32,421 nucleotides of DNA from assembly GCF_030523985.1 (NCBI RefSeq), contig NZ_JAUNHK010000021.1:1-32421 (forward strand). The letters are read 5' to 3'. A program made the translations under genes and the position numbers. Numbering within the stretch: position 1 is the stretch's first letter; the number at the start of each line of letters is the position of its first letter. Positions 27,991 to 32,421 of the stretch are shown here, one piece after another. Below the pieces are notes generated by a model. It was not told where the DNA came from. It did not search any database and was given only the letters and a program-made list of their open reading frames with translations. The stretch comes from Deinococcus sp. GTDB taxonomy: Bacteria > Deinococcota > Deinococci > Deinococcales > Deinococcaceae.

Positions 27991-28040
27991 CAGAAACCGC
28001 CTTGTGCCCCTGCTGCTCCTGCCAAGGACAGCGGACCTCA

Positions 28041-28168
28041 TACGGATTCCGCTTAATTCCTGCACAGTCGGAAAGGCACCGCCTGTGCATCCATAACGCG
28101 AAACCCGTATCTTTTCTCGCATCCGCTCGGATTGAATCTGAACCCAACAGATTCAATCGGAATCCGTA
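28041..28168. repeat. Small non-coding repeat element with terminal inverted repeats
   Basis: TACGGATTCCG (28041-28051) and CGGAATCCGTA (28158-28168) are perfect 11-bp inverted ends. Inside are two more hairpins: TGCACAG/CTGTGCA (28061-28089) and GATTGAATCTG/CAGATTCAATC with a 7-nt loop (28130-28158). No reading frame is evident. It resembles the dispersed small repeats described for D. radiodurans. It lies in a 407-bp gap (27991-28397) without a gene. Confidence 0.7.
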
Positions 28169-28236
28169 TCACATTTCGCCTTTTCGGAACAGAGCCGGAA
28201 ACGCTTCATTCCCGGTTCGACGTCCTTCTTTCGATA

Positions 28237-28318
28237 CTCGCTCCGCTCGGTTCATCTAAAGATGAACTTCGACCTACTTGGCCTGGGTCAGTTCAAGATG
28301 AATGTTCCTGACGGAGCG
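28237..28318. repeat. Second hairpin module in the gene-free gap
   Basis: CTCGCTCCGCTCGG (28237-28250) repeats CTCGCATCCGCTCGG of the neighbouring element (28116-28130), and both lead straight into a hairpin. Here it is GTTCATCT-AA-AGATGAAC (28250-28267). Outer arms CGCTCCG (28239-28245) and CGGAGCG (28312-28318) can also pair. It could be a decayed relative of the first element or a structured RNA. Confidence 0.5.
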
Positions 28319-28383
28319 CTTCCCGCTTTACACGTGCCTCCGGCTTTTCTTGACAGGACTGCTGTTTAGATAACTCATTGTCT

Positions 28384-28389
28384 TATAAT
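28384..28389 (+). promoter_or_regulatory. Perfect -10 box before the PP2C gene
   Basis: TATAAT lies 8 nt before the ATG at 28398. A perfect TTGACA is at 28350-28355, but 28 nt is too far to pair with it. TTGACA may serve another start using TAACTC (28371-28376, 15-nt spacer), so two overlapping promoters are possible. Confidence 0.55.
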
Positions 28390-28397
28390 CGAACCGT

Positions 28398-29429
28398 ATG
28401 CGGCCCGCCCCCTCTTCTTTCCTGGCATTCGGGCTGCTGACCGATGTGGGCCGCCAGAGGATGGGAGGAGCCAACCAGGACGCCGCCCTCGCCACCGAGT
28501 TGCCGCAGGGGGGGCTGTACGCCGTGGCCGACGGCATGGGGGGGCACGCGGCGGGCGAACTCGCTTCCCGTCTGGCCCTCGAAACCCTTGCCAGCACCTA
28601 CCGCCAGGGACGCGGCTCACCTCCCAACCGCCTGATAGAAGCTGTTCAGGCCGCCAACCTCGCCGTGCTGCAACATGCGGTGGGCGAGTCGGTCGGCATG
28701 GGCACCACCCTGATTGCCCTGGTCATAGACCGGGGCGCGGCGCTGTTCGCGCACGTGGGCGACTCGCGGGCCTATCTGCTGCGCGGCGGCGAACTGCTGC
28801 GGCTGACCGAGGACCACTCCTGGGTGGCCGAGCAGATTCGCCTGGGGGTGCTGACCGAGGAAGAAGCCCGCAACCACCAGTGGCGCAGCGTGGTCAGCAA
28901 CGCGCTGGGCGGTGAGGAACGCGCCCGCCTCGAACTGTTCGGCCTGGGCCTCAAGGCGGGCGACCGCCTGCTGCTCTGTAGCGACGGCCTGAGCGGTGTG
29001 GTGGACGAAAAAGACCTGCTGCGGCTGCTTTCGCTGAAGGACACGCCCCAGGCCGTGACCCGTCTGCTGGTCGACGCCGCCAATGACCGGGGCGGCCCCG
29101 ACAACATCACCGCGCTGGTGGTGGACATCATCCGGGCGGTGCCCGCGCCGCGCTATGCCCTGCCCGAGCCGCTCGACGGCCCCGAATACGCCGACATCCT
29201 GCTCAGCACGCGCCGGGGCAGCAGCCTGCTGACCTACCTCGTGCTGTCTCTGGTCTATTTCACGCTGCTGGGGGTCATGCTGATTCCCGAACGCAGCGGC
29301 TTGATTGCCCTGCTGGGCCTCATGCTGATGGTGCTGACCGTGCTGGGCGAACGCTACTTGCAGCGCCGCCGAGTAGAAAAGCGCATGGGCGGAAGCGTCA
29401 GCCGCCTGCCCTGGACCCGACGGCTCTAG
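28398..29429 (+). CDS. Membrane-anchored PP2C-type Ser/Thr phosphatase
   Basis: 343 residues. The PPM phosphatase domain (about 11-250) has its metal-binding aspartates in place: D28 in GGANQDAA, D45 in VADGMGGH, the Asp of LCSDGLSG, and the Asp of RGGPDNITALVV. AHVGDSRAYLLR and the DHSW segment are also typical. The C-terminus has two membrane helices (YLVLSLVYFTLLGVMLI, GLIALLGLMLMVLTVLG) ending in basic residues, so the catalytic domain faces the cytosol. This matches Stp/PrpC enzymes that reverse Hanks-kinase phosphorylation. No kinase gene is adjacent; RqkA is 5 kb to the left. Confidence 0.92.
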   Translation: MRPAPSSFLAFGLLTDVGRQRMGGANQDAALATELPQGGLYAVADGMGGHAAGELASRLALETLASTYRQGRGSPPNRLIEAVQAANLAVLQHAVGESVGMGTTLIALVIDRGAALFAHVGDSRAYLLRGGELLRLTEDHSWVAEQIRLGVLTEEEARNHQWRSVVSNALGGEERARLELFGLGLKAGDRLLLCSDGLSGVVDEKDLLRLLSLKDTPQAVTRLLVDAANDRGGPDNITALVVDIIRAVPAPRYALPEPLDGPEYADILLSTRRGSSLLTYLVLSLVYFTLLGVMLIPERSGLIALLGLMLMVLTVLGERYLQRRRVEKRMGGSVSRLPWTRRL

Positions 29430-29481
29430 ACCTCTGGCCGTTCTGGGCGACCGTGCGTTCCTCTTGCCGCCCCGTATCCCG

Positions 29482-29487
29482 TACAGT
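29482..29487 (+). promoter_or_regulatory. -10 box of ridA (leaderless)
   Basis: TACAGT is 6 nt before the ATG at 29494. It supports this start over the in-frame codon at 29464. Confidence 0.45.
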
Positions 29488-29493
29488 ACGCCC

Positions 29494-29871
29494 ATGAAAG
29501 ACATCGTGGAAACGGCAGACGCCCCCGCCGCCATCGGCCCTTACAGCCAGGCGGTCACGTTCGGCAACCTGGTCATCACCAGCGGTCAGATTCCCCTCAA
29601 CCCCCAGGGTGAACTGGTCAGCGGCGGCATCGCCGAGCAGACCGAGCAGGTCATCCAGAACCTGCGGGCGGTCCTGGCGGCGGCAGGCACCGACCTGGAC
29701 CGCGTGGTCAAGACGACGGTCTTTCTGGCCGACATGAACGAGTTTGCCGCCATGAATGCCGTCTATGAGCAGCACTTCGCCGCGCCCTACCCCGCCCGCA
29801 GCACCGTGCAGGTGGCCCGCTTGCCGCGCGACGTGCGGGTCGAAATCGAAGTCATCGCCGAGCGTCACTGA
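29494..29871 (+). CDS. ridA: RidA family enamine/imine deaminase
   Basis: 125 residues, usual length. It hydrolyses reactive 2-aminoacrylate and related enamines released by PLP enzymes. Signatures: IGPYSQAVTFGN near the start, ITSGQIPLNPQGEL, TEQVIQNLRAVLAAAGTDL, VVKTTVFLADMNEFAAMN, and PARSTVQVARLPRDVRVEIEVIA, where the Arg of PARST and the late Glu line the active site between subunits of the trimer. Start chosen for the TACAGT 6 nt upstream. It stands 64 bp after the phosphatase gene without an obvious terminator. Confidence 0.94.
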   Translation: MKDIVETADAPAAIGPYSQAVTFGNLVITSGQIPLNPQGELVSGGIAEQTEQVIQNLRAVLAAAGTDLDRVVKTTVFLADMNEFAAMNAVYEQHFAAPYPARSTVQVARLPRDVRVEIEVIAERH

Positions 29872-29930
29872 CCTTCACTCCGGCGCGGGCCGCCCAATGT
29901 GCCCTGCGACTGTGCTTTCTGACTTGGCAG

Positions 29931-29962
29931 CACCCCCTGATCCGTGAGATGGTCTGGGGGTG
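29931..29962 (+). promoter_or_regulatory. Hairpin covering the start codon of the RicT-like gene
   Basis: CACCCCC (29931-29937) pairs with GGGGGTG (29956-29962). With one mismatch the stem extends by GATC against GGTC (one G-T pair) around an 8-nt loop. The GTG start (29960-29962) is the last triplet of the right arm. Confidence 0.5.
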
Positions 29963-30814
29963 TTCGTCTTGCCCGTCCGCTTCGAGCGGAGTCCCCGCCT
30001 GCATCCGATGCTCAGTGAAGTGCCTCACCCCGCTGGCACGCGGGTCGTGGTGCAGGGCAAACGCGGCCCCGAAATCGCCACCGTGCGCGGCGAGGCCGGG
30101 TCGCCCGAACGTCAGGCCCGCTACGGGTCGGTGCTGCGGGCGGCCACGGCTACAGACCTGCAAACCTGGGAAGACCTGCACCGCCGCGCCGAAGACCTGA
30201 AATGGTTGCTGCGTGCCCGCGCCCGTGAGCGGCGGCTGCCCGTCAAACTGGTCGCCGTCGAGTTCACGCTCGACGAGTCGCTGGTCACCATCAGTTACAG
30301 CGCCGAGGAACGCATCGAACTCGGCAGCCTCATCAGCGAACTGCGTGCTCATACCCACGCCCGCGTCAACTTTGCCGCCATCGGCCCCCGTGAGCAGGCG
30401 CAGATGCTCGGCACGCTGGGCGCCTGTGGCCGTGAGAACTGCTCCAGCACGCACCTGCAGGACTTCGCTCCGGTCAGCATCCGCATGGCGCGTGACCAGC
30501 AACTCCCTCTCAATCCCGAAAAACTGAGCGGCCCCTGCGGACGCCTGCTGTGCTGCCTGCAATACGAACACGAGCAGTATCTGGAACTCCTGCGCGACCT
30601 GCCGCGCAAAAATGCCCGTATGTGCCATGAGAGCAGCGGGGCGTGTGGCAAGGTCGTCAAGTTGCACCCGCTGGCGGGAACGGTCGACCTTCAGACCGAC
30701 CAGGGCACCCTCTTCGACGTGCCAGCAGGCGAGCTGCGCCGCTCTCCCGACGCGGCCAAGGGGCCGAAGCGCGACAGCCGCCCGCCTATCGAGGGCGAAA
30801 CCCGGCCAGACTGA
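29960..30814 (+). CDS. PSP1/RicT-family protein
   Basis: 284 residues from a GTG. It has the PSP1 C-terminal domain signature and seven cysteines: C156 and C161 in GACGRENCSS, C193, C198 and C199 in GPCGRLLCCLQYEHEQY, then C222 and C229 in MCHESSGACGKV. In Bacillus the homologue RicT (YaaT) works with RicA and RicF, binds Fe-S clusters and directs RNase Y. No ricA or ricF is in the window. The C-terminus is a charged tail (KGPKRDSRPP). The start is uncertain: a GGGGG run precedes the GTG and the hairpin may hide it. Divergence from ridA is excluded; both are plus strand. Confidence 0.85.
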   Translation: MFVLPVRFERSPRLHPMLSEVPHPAGTRVVVQGKRGPEIATVRGEAGSPERQARYGSVLRAATATDLQTWEDLHRRAEDLKWLLRARARERRLPVKLVAVEFTLDESLVTISYSAEERIELGSLISELRAHTHARVNFAAIGPREQAQMLGTLGACGRENCSSTHLQDFAPVSIRMARDQQLPLNPEKLSGPCGRLLCCLQYEHEQYLELLRDLPRKNARMCHESSGACGKVVKLHPLAGTVDLQTDQGTLFDVPAGELRRSPDAAKGPKRDSRPPIEGETRPD

Positions 30815-30837
30815 TTCGCTCTCCGACTCTTCTTCCT

Positions 30838-31623
30838 CTATTCCTCGGCCCGAACGAACTGCGCGGGCCGCTTTTCCTTGAAGGCCGTTACGCCCTCGGT
30901 ATGTTCCCAGTGGTCCCCGGCGAGTTGCTGCAACTCGGCTTCCATGTTCAGCGCCTCATCCAGCGAGGAAGTCATGGCCGCCCCGAGGGCCTGTTTGGTG
31001 AGCGCCAGCGCGTGGGCGGGGCAAGTGGCGAGGCGCTCGGCGTAGGCCTGCACGTCCTGGCGGAACGTTTCGTCGGGGAAAACCTGCTCACACAGGCCCA
31101 GCCGCAGGGCGTCGTCGGCGCGGACCTTCTCGGCGAAGGCCATCATTTCGAAGGCGCGGTGGTAGCCCACCAGTCGCGGAAGGAACCAAGTGCTGCCGCT
31201 GTCAGGGACCAAGGCGATGTTGGAAAAAACCTCAATCAGGCTGGCCCCCTGCGCCCACAGCCGGATGTCGCCCGCCAGCGCCAGACTCGCGCCTGCACCT
31301 GCCGCCACACCGTTGACCGCGCTGATGACGGGTTTGCTCAGGCCGCGAATGGTACGAACCAGCGGGTTATAGGTGTGGTTGAGGTGCTCGGTGAAAGTCA
31401 TGTCGCGCCCGGACACGTCGCTCAAGTCCTGCCCAGCGCAAAAGCCGCGCCCCGCGCCCGTGATGACCACGACCCGCACCGCCGGGTCAGCGTCGGCCCG
31501 GCGCAGTTCGTCGGTGAGTTGCAGCAGCAGGGCGTCGTTGGCGGCGTTCAGCTTGTCCTCACGGTTCAGGGTGAGGGTACGCACCGCCGCCTGGTCGGAC
31601 ACCAGAATCACAGGTTGTTCCAT
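30838..31623 (-). CDS. Enoyl-CoA hydratase/isomerase, PaaG-like
   Basis: 261 residues, a single-domain crotonase. Oxyanion-hole segments are RGFCAGQDLSD (60-69) and NGVAAGAGASLALAGDI (104-120). The catalytic region reads SNIALVPDSGSTWFLPRLVG with D141, the arrangement seen in PaaG (ring-opening isomerase of phenylacetyl-CoA catabolism) rather than in classical hydratases, which carry Glu. No other paa gene is present, so the substrate may instead be a fatty enoyl-CoA; I keep the call generic. TAGCCT (plus-strand 31630-31635) is 6 nt before the ATG. The gene is divergent from ruvX with only 29 bp between start codons. Confidence 0.85.
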   Translation of the reverse strand: MEQPVILVSDQAAVRTLTLNREDKLNAANDALLLQLTDELRRADADPAVRVVVITGAGRGFCAGQDLSDVSGRDMTFTEHLNHTYNPLVRTIRGLSKPVISAVNGVAAGAGASLALAGDIRLWAQGASLIEVFSNIALVPDSGSTWFLPRLVGYHRAFEMMAFAEKVRADDALRLGLCEQVFPDETFRQDVQAYAERLATCPAHALALTKQALGAAMTSSLDEALNMEAELQQLAGDHWEHTEGVTAFKEKRPAQFVRAEE

Positions 31624-31629
31624 AGGCTC

Positions 31630-31645
31630 AGGCTACCGCTATGCT
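31630..31645. promoter_or_regulatory. Back-to-back -10 boxes of paaG-like gene and ruvX
   Basis: Minus-strand TAGCCT (31630-31635) and plus-strand TATGCT (31640-31645) are 4 bp apart, each 6-7 nt from its own ATG. Each -35 region must lie within the opposite gene, so the two polymerases cannot bind at once. Confidence 0.5.
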
Positions 31646-31652
31646 CGGCCCC

Positions 31653-32102
31653 ATGTCTGAGCCTGCCTCTCCCACCGTTCTGGCCCTGGATGTCAGCAAG
31701 CACCGTATCGGCTTTGCGGTGAATGCCGGGCGACTGGCCTTCGGGCGCGGCAGTGTCGACCGCAAGCGCCTGCCACTCGACCTCAAAGCGGTGCGGCTGA
31801 AAGTCGAGGAAACGGGAGCCGGAGTGTTGGTTCTGGGTCTACCGCTGCGAACCGACGGCAAACCCAGTCCAGCCGCCGACCGGGTGCGGGCCTTCGGACG
31901 GGTGCTGGTTGAGAAGGGCTACGCTGTCGAGTATCAGGATGAACGCTTCACCACCCAGCGTGCCCGTGCCTTAGGAGTAAGCGACGAAGATGAGGCGGCA
32001 GCGGTACAGATTCTGGAACTGTGGCTGATGAACGGGTCACGCTCCAGCGACTTGAGGCTGACCGAAGATGAGGATCTCCCAGAAGAGCTTCGACCTTCCT
32101 GA
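31653..32102 (+). CDS. ruvX: YqgF/RuvX family nuclease (putative pre-16S rRNA nuclease)
   Basis: 149 residues from the ATG at 31653, preceded by TATGCT with a 7-nt gap; an ORF start four codons upstream falls on that hexamer. The RNase H-like fold is indicated by LALDVSKHRIGFAV (D13), VLVLGLPLRTDGKPSP, QDERFTTQRA (E97) and SDEDEAAAVQILELWL with a late acidic residue. The first motif departs from the usual DxGxxRIG. The family matures the 5' end of 16S rRNA and was earlier named a Holliday junction resolvase. No terminator is visible in the AT-rich stretch that follows. Confidence 0.85.
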   Translation: MSEPASPTVLALDVSKHRIGFAVNAGRLAFGRGSVDRKRLPLDLKAVRLKVEETGAGVLVLGLPLRTDGKPSPAADRVRAFGRVLVEKGYAVEYQDERFTTQRARALGVSDEDEAAAVQILELWLMNGSRSSDLRLTEDEDLPEELRPS

Positions 32103-32181
32103 AAAAGTCTTATTGCTGACTTATGCTGATGAGAATCTGACGACAGTTAAAGCAAACTTCTCGATTTAGACGGCAATTTTC

Positions 32182-32211
32182 TTGACACTCGCTCAAGGCG
32201 TTCCTTATACT
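32182..32211 (+). promoter_or_regulatory. Strong promoter at the right edge
   Basis: Perfect TTGACA (32182-32187) and TATACT (32206-32211), 18-nt spacer. It is the best -35/-10 pair in the window. Transcription should start near 32218, about 145 nt before the start codon. Confidence 0.75.
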
Positions 32212-32233
32212 TGCCACCAGGATTTCACTTTGA

Positions 32234-32250
32234 GTTAACCTGCGTTAACC
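32234..32250 (+). promoter_or_regulatory. GTTAACC direct repeats in the leader
   Basis: GTTAACC-TGC-GTTAACC: two identical 7-mers with a 10-bp period, one helical turn, about 17 nt after the predicted transcription start. This spacing is typical of tandem-binding regulators such as response regulators. Confidence 0.45.
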
Positions 32251-32350
32251 GGCCTGAAGCGGACGTGAGGACAGGAAACTCGGAAACTGGACCCGGAAGC
32301 GTTCGACCAGCAGGCAGGAAACGTGAAAGCTCTTGTGAAAGTTCCACCCC

Positions 32351-32355
32351 GGAGG
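32351..32355 (+). promoter_or_regulatory. Ribosome binding site of the edge gene
   Basis: GGAGG with 6 nt to the ATG at 32362, ideal spacing. Confidence 0.75.
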
Positions 32356-32361
32356 AAGTAT

Positions 32362-32421
32362 ATGAAGAAGGCTCATAGTGGATTCCGGGGAGCTGAGGTG
32401 AGCAAGAGAGACAGGAGTGGG
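32362..32421 (+). CDS. Start of an unidentified gene, cut by the window end
   Basis: Twenty codons are visible, beginning MKKAHSGFRG and continuing with many Lys and Arg residues. I do not recognise the protein. The frame stays open to the edge, and the Shine-Dalgarno, the strong promoter and the long leader all support a real, well-expressed gene. The first 20 residues show no hydrophobic signal core so far. Confidence 0.55.
   Translation, partial: MKKAHSGFRGAEVSKRDRSG

Noticed and set aside
32126..32133. CTGATGAG, the first core motif of a hammerhead ribozyme
   Set aside because: No GAAA partner or matching stems follow.

Overview
The window is chromosomal DNA from a high-GC Deinococcus, very close to D. 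radiodurans. Three things point there. First, a carotenoid-hydroxylase-type P450 (CYP287A1 class) and a Ser/Thr kinase fused to a PQQ-type beta-propeller (RqkA, DR2518 type) are both Deinococcus hallmark genes. Second, nearly every gene has a TANNNT-like -10 hexamer only 6-9 nt before its start codon, which is the leaderless-mRNA signature of this genus. Third, small palindromic intergenic repeats recur. No phage, insertion sequence, CRISPR array, tRNA or rRNA was seen. This is mostly core chromosome, not an island.

Layout. 1-6.9 kb: P450; a fatty-acid beta-oxidation set (FadN-type hydroxyacyl-CoA dehydrogenase/enoyl-CoA hydratase, membrane-anchored alpha/beta hydrolase, FadA thiolase closed by a good terminator); a mini HNH protein. 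6.9-11.2 kb: di-heme cytochrome c4-like protein, orphan two-domain ABC permease, and an exported protein with a copper-amine-oxidase-N-like domain plus a PKD domain. 11.2-14.5 kb, minus strand: murD-ftsW (ATGA overlap) and a YgjP-type metalloprotease. 14.5-16.9 kb: hisA, rpoZ, M20 peptidase. 16.9-20.4 kb: two membrane c-di-GMP enzymes (GGDEF-EAL and GGEEF) around a 100-residue unknown protein. 20.5-24.2 kb: ndk, rqkA and an Ig-domain lipoprotein, all minus strand. 24.2-26.9 kb: a translationally coupled pair of M16 peptidase subunits. 26.9-32.1 kb: plsC-like acyltransferase, mgsA, a repeat-rich 407-bp gap, a membrane PP2C phosphatase, ridA, a RicT/PSP1 protein, a PaaG-like hydratase and ruvX. 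The right edge holds a strong promoter, a leader of about 145 nt and the start of an unidentified gene.

How the genes relate. FadN, FadA and perhaps the PaaG-like protein serve acyl-CoA breakdown. MurD and FtsW make and polymerise cell-wall precursor. The GGDEF/EAL proteins would set c-di-GMP. RqkA and the PP2C enzyme, about 5 kb apart, are plausible writer and eraser of Ser/Thr phosphorylation, though nothing in the sequence proves pairing. The two M16 proteins have complementary losses of active-site residues and probably form one heterodimeric protease. No wholly new multi-gene system is evident. The most interesting items are the M16 pair, the paaG/ruvX promoter squeezed into 29 bp, the leadered gene at the right edge, the hairpin over the ricT start, and the palindromic repeats.
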